DNA from: CF-162 sp040882565
GTDB lineage: Bacteria; Chloroflexota; Dehalococcoidia; SM23-28-2; RBG-16-64-32
Length of the DNA: 64,000 nt
Direction of reading: 5' to 3'
Assembly: GCA_040882565.1 (NCBI GenBank)
Contig: JBBEAZ010000014.1
Location: forward strand, 62,001 to 126,000
In this document: positions 48,971 through 56,852 of the stretch, piece by piece
Numbering within the stretch: position 1 is the stretch's first letter
How the letters are laid out: the number at the start of each line of letters is the position of its first letter
The notes under the pieces: generated by a model
What the model was told of the DNA's origin: nothing
The model's database searches: none
Seen by the model: only the letters and a program-made list of their open reading frames with translations
Made by a program: the position numbers and the translations under genes

Positions 48971-48976
48971 TAGAAT
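48971..48976 (+). promoter_or_regulatory. -10 box of the 48986 gene, leaderless arrangement
   Basis: TAGAAT ends 9 bases before ATG 48986; no Shine-Dalgarno. Confidence 0.45.
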
Positions 48977-48985
48977 CGTCGGTAG

Positions 48986-49423
48986 ATGGACGATTTTGGC
49001 CTCGATATGGACGAAGTGACCCGTGTCATTGATACGGCCGATGTCCTGGTCGTGCGATTCGCCATCCTTGAGAAGCGGCTGCTGGTGGACACCCGCAGTA
49101 CGGAGGCGGAAGGGCCGCTGATCGCGGTTGTCGACAAGGCCGGGTCGGTTGAGGAGCGGTTCAAGTCGCTGAAGAAGCTCCGCCCACGGTTCTCGCTGCC
49201 GGAGAAGATCATGTCGTTCATCTGGCCACGACATATCGAGACCTTCCGTCACTCTGGTCTCGCCGAGCGTATCGTCTCGCGGCTGGTGAGCATCGGCGGC
49301 GAGGACATGCGGGCTGTTGCTGAGGGCGCGTTCGACGAACTGATGCGGCACGAGCAGGCTGAGGTTGTGACGGCGATCCGCGGCGGCGACAGTTACCAGA
49401 CGCTCTGGGAGCGCCCGGGCTAG
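48986..49423 (+). CDS. Protein of unknown function heading the cupin-aldolase unit
   Basis: The 145-residue soluble alpha/beta protein contains DTADVLVVRFAILEKRLLVD, a hinge PRFSLPEKIMSFIWPRHIET and a helical C-terminus. No family recognised. It heads a run with the cupin, threonine aldolase and lipoprotein genes, spaced by 13 bases or overlapping. Confidence 0.6.
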   Translation: MDDFGLDMDEVTRVIDTADVLVVRFAILEKRLLVDTRSTEAEGPLIAVVDKAGSVEERFKSLKKLRPRFSLPEKIMSFIWPRHIETFRHSGLAERIVSRLVSIGGEDMRAVAEGAFDELMRHEQAEVVTAIRGGDSYQTLWERPG

Positions 49424-49436
49424 CCGCCCCTCGCAG

Positions 49437-49847
49437 ATGGAGAGCGAGCCTGTCACTGTGCCCGGCGAGGCCGAGGTGCGCACGCCGGAAGTGGTCGCAA
49501 AGCCCTGGGGCGAGGAGTTGGTGCTGGCGCATAACGACCGCTATGCGGGCAAGGTCCTGGTCCTGAACAAGGGCCACCGCCTGAGCCTGCAGTACCACGA
49601 ACGCAAGCACGAGGTGCAGTACGTCGAGTCGGGGCGGATCAAGTACACTCTAGGGTCGAGCGAGCGCCCGGATGACTACCGGGAGCTTACTGCCGGGCCA
49701 GGGACGGTGATCGAGTTGCCGCCGGGCGCGGTGCACCGGATGGAGGCGCTTGAGGACTCGCGCGTGTTTGAGGTTTCGACGCCGGAGCTGGATGACGTCG
49801 TGCGGCTTGATGATGACTACGGGCGCGAGGGTACGAGCGCTCCTTGA
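49437..49847 (+). CDS. Cupin, mannose-6-phosphate isomerase type II-like
   Basis: The 136-residue single-domain cupin has KPWGEELVLAHNDRYAGKVL, SLQYHERKHEVQYVESG and GTVIELPPGAVHRMEA, the pattern of the isomerase domain of ManC-type enzymes without the guanylyltransferase half. Metal-binding His are in YHERKHE and VHRM. It probably isomerises or binds a sugar phosphate. Its stop overlaps the next start. Confidence 0.8.
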   Translation: MESEPVTVPGEAEVRTPEVVAKPWGEELVLAHNDRYAGKVLVLNKGHRLSLQYHERKHEVQYVESGRIKYTLGSSERPDDYRELTAGPGTVIELPPGAVHRMEALEDSRVFEVSTPELDDVVRLDDDYGREGTSAP

Positions 49848-50884
49848 ACGTGATTGACCTGCGCAGCGATACGCTTACGCTGCCTTCGCCGGAGATGCAG
49901 AAGGCGATGGCGGATGCCGAGCTAGGCGACGATGTGTTCGCCGAGGATCCGACGATCAACCGCTTCCAGGAGATGGCGGCGGACCGAATGGGCAAGGAAG
50001 CGGCGCTGTTCACTTCGAGCGGAACGCAGAGCAACCTTGTCTCGCTGCTGACGCACTGTGGGCGCGGCGCGGAGGTGATTGTCGGCGAGGAGGCGCACAT
50101 CCTGTTCTTCGAGCAGGGCGGCGCCTGGGCGGTTGGCGGGATGGGGCTGCGGCCGGTGCGAAACGACGCGAAGGGGCGGCTGGACCTGGCCGAAGTGCGG
50201 GCGAAGATTAGGCCCGACAACGAGCATTTCCCGCGGACCGGCTTGATCGCCGTCGAGAACACGCACAACCGTTGCGGCGGCACCGTGCTCGGCGAGGAAG
50301 ATCTGGCCTCGGTGCGCGAGATTGCGGATGCAAGCGTGGTGCCGGTGCACATGGACGGCGCGCGGATCTTCAACGCGGCTGTCAAGCTGGGCGTGCCGGT
50401 TGACCGGCTGGCCGGGTATGCGGACTCGATCTGCTTCAGTCTCTCGAAGGGATTGGGGTGTCCGGTGGGGTCGGTGATCTGCGGATCGAAGGAGTTCATC
50501 GCGGAGGCGCGGCGGAACCGCAAGCTGCTGGGCGGAGGCATGCGGCAGGCGGGGGTGTTGGCGGCGGCGGGGATCTACGCGCTCGAGAATATGGTCGAGC
50601 GGCTGGCCGAAGATCATGAGAACGCACGGCTGCTGGCTGAGGGATTGCGCGAACTGCCGGGTGTCCATCTAGATCCGGAGCCGGAGACGAACCTGATCTA
50701 CTTCACGATTGAAGGTTGGGACACGGGCAAGCTGGTGGTGCGGCTGGCGCAGCAGGGGCTGTTGTGCTTCGACGAAGGGAGGCGGCGCATTCGCTGGGTG
50801 ACGCACTTCGGGATCGAGCGCGCGGACGTCGACGAGGCGCTCGGGCGGATGCGCGCGGTGTTGGCTGCGGGCCCCGGCGGTTGA
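49844..50884 (+). CDS. ltaE: Low-specificity L-threonine aldolase
   Basis: The 346-residue PLP enzyme splits threonine to glycine and acetaldehyde. It begins VIDLRSDTLTLPSPEM, has the PLP-binding Lys in FSLSKGLGCPVGS, HMDGARIFNA, and ENTHNRCGG. The start is TTG 49844, overlapping the cupin stop, or GTG 49850, which gives the family-typical MIDLRSDT. Confidence 0.92.
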   Translation: MNVIDLRSDTLTLPSPEMQKAMADAELGDDVFAEDPTINRFQEMAADRMGKEAALFTSSGTQSNLVSLLTHCGRGAEVIVGEEAHILFFEQGGAWAVGGMGLRPVRNDAKGRLDLAEVRAKIRPDNEHFPRTGLIAVENTHNRCGGTVLGEEDLASVREIADASVVPVHMDGARIFNAAVKLGVPVDRLAGYADSICFSLSKGLGCPVGSVICGSKEFIAEARRNRKLLGGGMRQAGVLAAAGIYALENMVERLAEDHENARLLAEGLRELPGVHLDPEPETNLIYFTIEGWDTGKLVVRLAQQGLLCFDEGRRRIRWVTHFGIERADVDEALGRMRAVLAAGPGG

Positions 50885-51603
50885 TGCGGCTCGGGGCGAC
50901 GATTCTCGCGATGCTTTTGGTCGCGGCGTGTTCTGGTGGGGACTCGGTGGTGTCGCGGGATGTTGTCGATCAGATCCCGTGGCCGGAGACGGAGACGGCG
51001 ACGTACCGGGTGCTAAATGACGACGCCAAGGAAGTCGGGACGATGGTGTTGACCGTTGAGCCGGGCGAGGAAGGAGAGACGGTGCTCAGGCAGCACTTCG
51101 ACTTCCCGGAGACCGGTTTCACGAACGATGCGGAGGTAGTGGTCGACAGCGCAGAGCTGCAGCCGCGGAGTTCCCGCTTTCAGATCGATGGGCCGGAGGG
51201 TGTGCTCGATTGCGAAGCGACATACGAGGGTAGCGAAGTGAAGGTGCACCGCGTCGGGGAGGATGGCGCGCGTGACGACACGCTGGACGTGCCGTCGGTC
51301 GCTCACGACAGCTGGTCGGACCTGTTTGTCTGGCGGACGATCACGTTCTCGCAGGGCTTCGACACGGCGTACACGGATATGTTGTCGTGCGTGCTGGCGA
51401 AGCCGCAGCGTTTGGAGATCAAGCTCGATGTGACGGGTTCGGAAGAGGTCGAGGTGCCGTTCGGTACGTTTGAGGCGTGGCGGGTGGAGATCGAGGCGGG
51501 GCGCGATCAGAAGGCCTGGTTTACGACGGACGACGCCCACATTCTCGTTCGCTACGACAACGGGGAGCAGGTGTTCGAGCTTACGGACTACGAAGCAGAG
51601 TAG
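50884..51603 (+). CDS. Lipoprotein of unknown function (DUF3108-like)
   Basis: The 239-residue product has a lipoprotein signal ending LVAACSGG, then a beta-rich domain that ends with VPFGTFEAWRVEIEAGRDQK and AWFTTDDAHILVRYDN. That GTFxAWR...W-Y/F pattern resembles DUF3108 proteins. Its ATG overlaps the ltaE stop (TGATG). Confidence 0.75.
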   Translation: MRLGATILAMLLVAACSGGDSVVSRDVVDQIPWPETETATYRVLNDDAKEVGTMVLTVEPGEEGETVLRQHFDFPETGFTNDAEVVVDSAELQPRSSRFQIDGPEGVLDCEATYEGSEVKVHRVGEDGARDDTLDVPSVAHDSWSDLFVWRTITFSQGFDTAYTDMLSCVLAKPQRLEIKLDVTGSEEVEVPFGTFEAWRVEIEAGRDQKAWFTTDDAHILVRYDNGEQVFELTDYEAE

Positions 51604-51749
51604 TCGACGCGCGTTAGGGCGGGCGTGGGCGTTGGGTGCGGGATCGGCGCGGCGCTGCCGCCGACATCGGCCATGCATTCGATGAAGATGACGAAGGCCA
51701 AGAGGAGGGCGAGGATGAGCCAGGCGATGCGGAACGCGCCGATGGTCAT
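51588..51749 (-). CDS. Small single-helix membrane protein
   Basis: From ATG 51749 the frame gives 53 residues: one strong helix (IAWLILALLLAFVIFIE), then a Pro/Thr-rich tail. It overlaps the convergent lipoprotein gene by 16 bases. No Shine-Dalgarno is evident; it may not be real. Confidence 0.35.
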   Translation of the reverse strand: MTIGAFRIAWLILALLLAFVIFIECMADVGGSAAPIPHPTPTPALTRVDYSAS

Positions 51750-51779
51750 GGGGTTGCTCCGAGGCTGAGGGTCATCCAT

Positions 51780-52101
51780 TCAATGATAGGCGGATAGGCG
51801 TGGGGCCGCCATGTCAGCGCTGTGGCCCGCGGTCCCGCCCCACCCTCCCCAAGGAATGGATTCTTCTCGGGGGGCACCCCCCGCCCAGACGGGCCCGTAG
51901 GGAACCCCCGAGGCAGCGACTCCGCTGCACCTTCGAGTTAGGGTGAGAGAGCGCCGCGTGGGTCAGGGCTGGGGCCCTGNNNNNNNNNNCCGGGGGGGGG
52001 GGGGGCGGGGCCCCCCCCCCACGGGAATGGGTGGGGCATGTGTTGTGGCACGAGCGGGGCGTGGGCGGGCGCCCATACCTGTCCGCTGAGTCGGCCGTGG
52101 C
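51780..52101. other. Gene-free stretch with repeat and scaffold gap
   Basis: No coding frame of interest. It contains a copy of the GCAGCG...CGCTGC repeat and ten N at 51980-51989, followed by a run of 14 G, CGGGG and 12 C that looks like an assembly artefact. Sequence here should not be trusted base by base. Confidence 0.7.
51912..51942. repeat. GCAGCG-CGCTGC dispersed repeat, copy 1
   Basis: GGCAGCGACTCCGCTGCACC followed by TTCGAGTTAGG; an imperfect palindrome related to the two copies near 61.8-62.0 kb. Confidence 0.5.
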
Positions 52102-53370
52102 TTAGACGGGGATCTCGGTGATGTGCCAGCGGGGGCGTTTCATGGTCAGGGTCAGGGGGACGGCGAGGAGGGCGCCGGCGGAGAGGATGAGGAAGGAGAG
52201 GCGGTAGCTTTCGGTCTGGTCGTACATCCAGCCGGCGAAGACGGGGCCGACGAGGCCGCCGAGGGTGGCGATGGTGAAGACGAGGCCCTGGATGGCGCCC
52301 AAGGCTTTCATGCCGAAGTACTCGGCCTGGAACGTAGGGCGGACGGGGATGATGCCGCCCCAACCGATGGCGAAGACCGGCAGCGCGTAGATGATCTGCC
52401 AGGGCTCGAAGATCGTTGCGTAGAGCACGAGGGCGAGGGCACAGGTGCCGAACGAGGTCGCGAGCACGCGCCGCTTGTCCATGACGTCGGCGAGCTGGCC
52501 CATTCCGAAGCGGCCGCTGAGGCTGATCAGGGTCATCGCCGTGACGGTGCCGGCGGCGAGGCCCTCGGAGAGGCCGATGCTCTTGGTGAAGTAGGGGATC
52601 TGGTGCACGATGACGGCGATCATGCCGACGTTGGTGAGCATGACGGCGAAGGAGAGCTGCCAGAAGGCGGTGGTGCGAATAGCTTCGCTGACGGTCAGGC
52701 CCTCGGCGGGGAGAGGCGGGGCAGTGCTGCCGTCGGCGAGCAGGGTTGCGGCGTCGCCGTCGGGTTGGAGGCCGAGGTCTTCGGGGCGGTTGCGGATGCT
52801 CATGGCGAGGGGGAAGCAAACGACGAGCTGGGTGATGCCCATGATGACGAGGGCGTCGCGCCAGCCGAAGGAGGAGATGAGCAGCTCGAGGACGAGGACC
52901 ATGACGCCGCTGGTGCCGGCGCCGGCTGTCATGAAGGCGAGGGCACGGCCGCGGCGTCTCTTGAACCAGTGAGCGATGGCGACCATGCCGACGGGGCCGG
53001 CGGTGGCGCTCATGCCGATGGCGATGACGACGATCGCCCCGTAGAAGGCGGGTAGCGACTGCACGCGGCTCAACAGGACGAAGCCGAGGGCGACGATGAC
53101 GACGCCGCCCATCATGAGGCGGCGAGAGCCGACACGGTCGACGAAGAAGCCGACGACGGGCGCGGCGAGGCCGCCGACCTCGGAGCGGAGGGAGAAGGCG
53201 AGGGCGACGCTGGCGCGCGACCAGCCGAATTCGTCGGTAATGGGGTTGAAGAGGGCGCTGAAGCCGTAGAAGAAGGTGCCGCCGGTGAGGAAGACGATGA
53301 CGGCGCTGGCGCCGACGACCCACCATCCGTAGAAAATGCCCTTGGCCTGGGCGATGGCGGCGACGCTCAA
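52102..53370 (-). CDS. MFS transporter (OFA/monocarboxylate-like)
   Basis: The 422-residue protein has twelve predicted membrane helices, the MFS motif DRVGSRRLMMGG between helices 2 and 3, and ADVMDKRRVLA in the second half. The central loop is cytoplasmic and hydrophilic. It resembles oxalate/formate antiporter and monocarboxylate carriers; the substrate is unknown. I chose TTG 53370, preceded by GGGAG at 5 bases; earlier starts run into tRNA-Gly. Confidence 0.85.
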   Translation of the reverse strand: MSVAAIAQAKGIFYGWWVVGASAVIVFLTGGTFFYGFSALFNPITDEFGWSRASVALAFSLRSEVGGLAAPVVGFFVDRVGSRRLMMGGVVIVALGFVLLSRVQSLPAFYGAIVVIAIGMSATAGPVGMVAIAHWFKRRRGRALAFMTAGAGTSGVMVLVLELLISSFGWRDALVIMGITQLVVCFPLAMSIRNRPEDLGLQPDGDAATLLADGSTAPPLPAEGLTVSEAIRTTAFWQLSFAVMLTNVGMIAVIVHQIPYFTKSIGLSEGLAAGTVTAMTLISLSGRFGMGQLADVMDKRRVLATSFGTCALALVLYATIFEPWQIIYALPVFAIGWGGIIPVRPTFQAEYFGMKALGAIQGLVFTIATLGGLVGPVFAGWMYDQTESYRLSFLILSAGALLAVPLTLTMKRPRWHITEIPV

Positions 53371-53423
53371 TGTTGCTCCCGGCGCTATGATATAAGCCTG
53401 CGCGGATGAAGCGCAGGTAGCGA

Positions 53424-53498
53424 GCGGGAGTAGCTCAGTGGTAGAGCATCTGCCTTCCAAGCAGAGGGTCGCGGGTTCGATCCCCGTCTCCCGCTCCA
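53424..53498 (+). tRNA. tRNA-Gly (anticodon TCC)
   Basis: A complete cloverleaf: acceptor GCGGGAG/CTCCCGC, D arm GCTC/GAGC, anticodon arm TCTGC-CTTCCAA-GCAGA with TCC anticodon, T arm with GGTTCGATC-type loop. CCA is encoded at 53496-53498. Confidence 0.97.
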
Positions 53499-53681
53499 GA
53501 TACGATTTCGGCGGTTGTGGGTCGCAAAATGCAGTTGGTTTTTTCAGAAGTCAGATGGCCTCGCCCTGCCTTCCTGTATCTAGCGCAGTGCACCTCTGAC
53601 TTAGCCTAGATACGAATTTGAGGCCCCCTGACATATGCGCAGGGGCCCATGCAGCCCATTCGCGGCGCTGGTTGTACTCAG

Positions 53682-53915
53682 GGTGACGGTGGCAACCTTG
53701 GCATCGGCACGCACAGCGAGGTAAAAGGGAAATAATCCGATCCTTACCGGCACATGGTAGGCCTGGACAGCGATGACCTGGACGCGGATTCCAGCGGCTG
53801 GAGGCGGCGGGCCGTTGAGTTCATCGAGCCGCCTACGGATTACACCGGCCTGCGAATCGCCACCCTGCGCGATCCAGAAGGAAACATCGTGCAACTGTAC
53901 CAACCGGTCAGTTAG
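53682..53915 (+). pseudogene. Remnant of a glyoxalase/VOC-family gene
   Basis: Fragments in shifting frames read GNLGIGTHSEVKGK-stop-SDPYRHMVG, DLDA, FQRLEAAG, then VEFIEPPTDYTGLRIATLRD and PEGNIVQLYQPVS with a stop at 53913-53915. That is the C-terminal half of a VOC domain with one internal stop and at least two frameshifts. No start is present. It lies 180 bases after tRNA-Gly. Confidence 0.6.
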
Positions 53916-53963
53916 GGACTCACAACCGACAGCCGCGAAACCAGGTGGTTGCAGGAGGTTTCT

Positions 53964-54752
53964 CTAGACGTATTTGTAGCGCGCCGCTAGGAGGCCTGTT
54001 GCCTCGCTGGTGTCGACGTCGGCGATGAGCAAGCCTGCTTTGCCGTACGGCTGGTAGGTGAGCAGCGTTCCGTCCGGCCGCACCACCGCCGATGTGGTTG
54101 GGGAGCCGGCACTGGCGAAGTTTACGCTGGCGACATAACAGGTGTTCTCCGCCGGCGCGACATAACAACGCTTTCTCATGGAATGAATTCGCAGGATCGG
54201 CGAAAGTCGAGGGCTGGTAGCTGCCAGGCTCGGCTTCGTGGAAATGCGGGTGGAAGACGACTTGCGCGCCGTGGCGCACGGCCCAGCGGACGGTTTCCGG
54301 ATAGCGCCAACCCTCGTGGCAGATGGCGATACCGAATGTCAGCGGACCGGTTTGGAACACCCGCCTCCCGGAACCAAACGAGTAGGTGCCTTCCTCGGAT
54401 GGATCGATTTGGACTTTGTCCTGGAAGCCGGCGATAGTGCCGTCTCGATCGACGACCAGTGCAGTGGCTAGCAAGGCGCCGTCGACGACGCGTTCGGTGC
54501 CGAGAACAACTGCGACGTTGGCCTGCGCGGCGGCCGCGCAATGGCGGACCAGGCGCGATCGAGGAACGCAGGGTCGGGAGGCGGCACGGTCTTGCCTGGC
54601 CCTCGGTAGCCGGGAACGAAGCACTCAGGAAAGCAGATGATGCCGGCGCCTTCGTTTGACGCTTGAGCGATGGCTTGCTCGGCCAGCGTGACGGACTCCT
54701 CGGGAGTCGCCGGGAAGCGGATGTTGGCGAGCGCGATGCGAAAGGTGGTCAT
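53964..54752 (-). pseudogene. Nitrilase-family amidohydrolase with two compensating frameshifts
   Basis: The first part (from 54752) reads FRIALANIRFPATPEESV and GIICFPECFVPGYRG with the catalytic Glu. From about 54550 to 54165 the sense moves to another frame: ANVAVVLGTERVVDGALL, GFQDKVQI with the catalytic Lys, and FGIAICHEGWRYPETVRW with the catalytic Cys. It then returns to the first frame for CYVASVNFASAGSPTTSAVV and the stop. All catalytic residues survive, so two indels, real or sequencing, are enough to explain it. Total length is a multiple of three. Confidence 0.65.
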
Positions 54753-54883
54753 TTGGTGATGCCAATTTTGGCGTCATCTGCCTTTCTGGGCAAGGCGCGA
54801 TCTTTGGCCGGCGTCCCCCGGTCGGGCTGTGCAGGAGTTGGGTCGGTGAAGTTCACGCTCCGCGTCGAGCGGCGGGGGTGCCG

Positions 54884-54889
54884 TACAAT
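54884..54889 (+). promoter_or_regulatory. -10 box of the 54897 gene, leaderless arrangement
   Basis: TACAAT ends 7 bases before ATG 54897; no Shine-Dalgarno. Confidence 0.5.
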
Positions 54890-54896
54890 TCGCGCC

Positions 54897-56780
54897 ATGG
54901 AGCGCGAAGTGCGACGAATTCCTCCGCGGATCGCGGTGGCGATCATGCTGATTGTTGTTGCGGTGGTGGCGTTCGGCGCGCTTGCTTCGGCGTCGACGAC
55001 GTTTGAAGACGCGTTCGATCGCAGCCGTAGCACGACGCTAGGTCAGGGTTGGCAGGAAGTGCAGGGCGATCAGCTGATCCAAGGTAATGAGCTCAGGAGT
55101 GCGGCAGGGATAACCGGGACGTCGATCGCCATCCAGCCGTCAACGGCGAGCAGTGAGCAGACCGTTTCGGCGATGTTCGCGTCGAGCAACAACAATTCGG
55201 TGCCTGTGCTCGGACTCGTCCTTCGCTATGAAAGCCCGCAAGCGTATTACGCGTTTTACCGGCTGGTTGGAGGCACGAGCGTACTTCGCATCGCCAAGGT
55301 GAGCAACGGACAGGAACTCGTCCTCGCCCAGCTGGGAGTGCCAAATCCCTCGGTGGACAGCTTCTTCACGCTGTCGGCAACGGCCATCGGGAACAACCTA
55401 TCGCTCAGGTTGAACGGCGGGCAGGCGGTTACGGTGAGTGACTCGAGCATTGCGTCGGGCGCAGCCGGCATTCTTCTCGGTAGCAGGACGACGAATCCTG
55501 CGCTGCGGTTGTCGCAGCGTAGCGACAACTTCAGCGCCACGGGCACGACATCGGGGCCGCCGATGCCGCGTCTCGCTGTCTCGCTCGCGTCCAACCCGTC
55601 ACCGCAGAGTGTGGCCCCGGGTGTCCAGGGTGTGACGTTTACGAATGTTGTACTCGATGCGGGCGGGTCGGCTGAGGATGTTTGGGTCGGTTCGCTGGAA
55701 CTGGACCTCGAAACTGACAGCGGAGCGACTAACCCGGATGCGTGCCAGCTATTCGATGGTGTGAACGTGTTGACGACTGGAGGGAATGTCGTTAATCCCA
55801 GCGCTGACGGGACGTATGCGTTCACGCTCGATAACGTGCTCATCGTGCCGATGCAAGCCCAGAAGAATCTGAGGGTCGGATGCAACGTTCCCGCGGGCGC
55901 AGCGGCGGGCGATACGATTGAGTGGCGCCTGAGCGCTGCCGACGCGATCGATTCGCGCGGTGCGACTTCGGGTGAAGCGGCGGTCACGCAGGTACAGGCG
56001 TCGCAGGACAACCAGAACAAGGTGACCGTGCACCCTGTTGTGGGCGGCACGGAGGCTATCGATCTGACCGAGTTGAGGGCCGTGCTGCGCGCCGGCGAGA
56101 TCAGCCTGGGGTCCGACCTTGGTGAGCAGGCTCCGGGCTATCCTTCCCATTTCGCCATGAACTTCGAGGGCCAGTCCCCTCCGAATACCGCGTGGCTCAG
56201 CGTTTGTGACCAGGCGTTATCCGGCGATGCGACCGTCTGCGCCGACATGCTCGACTCGGAGATCAACGGTGAACAATGCGGCGGGGTCGCCGCTCTTGTC
56301 ACCGAGGGGGCGTCTGGCCGGGCGATCGTCGCGCGTTCATGCGATGCGAAGGGCACGGACATGCTGCGCTTGGGCGTGCTGAATACGGCGACCGGCGTAG
56401 TGACACCGCTCGTGAACACGAATCTCTTCGGCCGGACCGACACGTACGGGGGCAGCGTCCCGCCAGCTAACTGCGATCACCATCAGAACCAGGCGGACTA
56501 CCACATGTACTGCCAGTGGGTGCGGACGTGCCTGACGGTGGCTACCAATCAGGACGGCACGGTCACCTTCACGGCTCGGTCTTGGCTACGAGGCAGCGGA
56601 CCGAAGAACGATCCCTCGAGGAACGACCCGAACTCCGCGGCGCTGACCCTGATCGGGACCGCCACATGGACGGGCCCGCGCCCCGGCAATGTGGCAGCGA
56701 GCGGCAAGGTCGGACTGATGGGAACGGCGACGCAGGCCTGGGAGCGCGCGTCGTTGACGAATCTCGCTGTCGATTGGTGA
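54897..56780 (+). CDS. Large membrane-anchored or secreted beta-rich protein
   Basis: The 627-residue product has a signal anchor (IAVAIMLIVVAVVAFGALA). Residues about 38-220 look like a LamG/jelly-roll domain (FEDAFDRS at the start, LRYESPQAYYAFYRLVGG, GILLGSRT). An Ig-like middle domain carries two Cys, and a C-terminal jelly-roll-like domain holds several Cys (CDHHQNQADYHMYCQWVRTC). It is probably an extracellular carbohydrate- or surface-binding protein; no catalytic motif is seen. I chose ATG 54897 because the promoter is adjacent. Confidence 0.75.
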   Translation: MEREVRRIPPRIAVAIMLIVVAVVAFGALASASTTFEDAFDRSRSTTLGQGWQEVQGDQLIQGNELRSAAGITGTSIAIQPSTASSEQTVSAMFASSNNNSVPVLGLVLRYESPQAYYAFYRLVGGTSVLRIAKVSNGQELVLAQLGVPNPSVDSFFTLSATAIGNNLSLRLNGGQAVTVSDSSIASGAAGILLGSRTTNPALRLSQRSDNFSATGTTSGPPMPRLAVSLASNPSPQSVAPGVQGVTFTNVVLDAGGSAEDVWVGSLELDLETDSGATNPDACQLFDGVNVLTTGGNVVNPSADGTYAFTLDNVLIVPMQAQKNLRVGCNVPAGAAAGDTIEWRLSAADAIDSRGATSGEAAVTQVQASQDNQNKVTVHPVVGGTEAIDLTELRAVLRAGEISLGSDLGEQAPGYPSHFAMNFEGQSPPNTAWLSVCDQALSGDATVCADMLDSEINGEQCGGVAALVTEGASGRAIVARSCDAKGTDMLRLGVLNTATGVVTPLVNTNLFGRTDTYGGSVPPANCDHHQNQADYHMYCQWVRTCLTVATNQDGTVTFTARSWLRGSGPKNDPSRNDPNSAALTLIGTATWTGPRPGNVAASGKVGLMGTATQAWERASLTNLAVDW

Positions 56781-56852
56781 ACGGCCCCGTCGCGATTCCC
56801 ATTGAATCGAAGAGTTGTTTGGGAGAGGCTGCCGAGGCGATAGGTGCAGGGT

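Noticed and set aside
51938..53326. 462-codon minus-strand frame overlapping the MFS gene
   Set aside because: It crosses the N gap and is a Arg/Pro/His-rich second frame of the real MFS gene.
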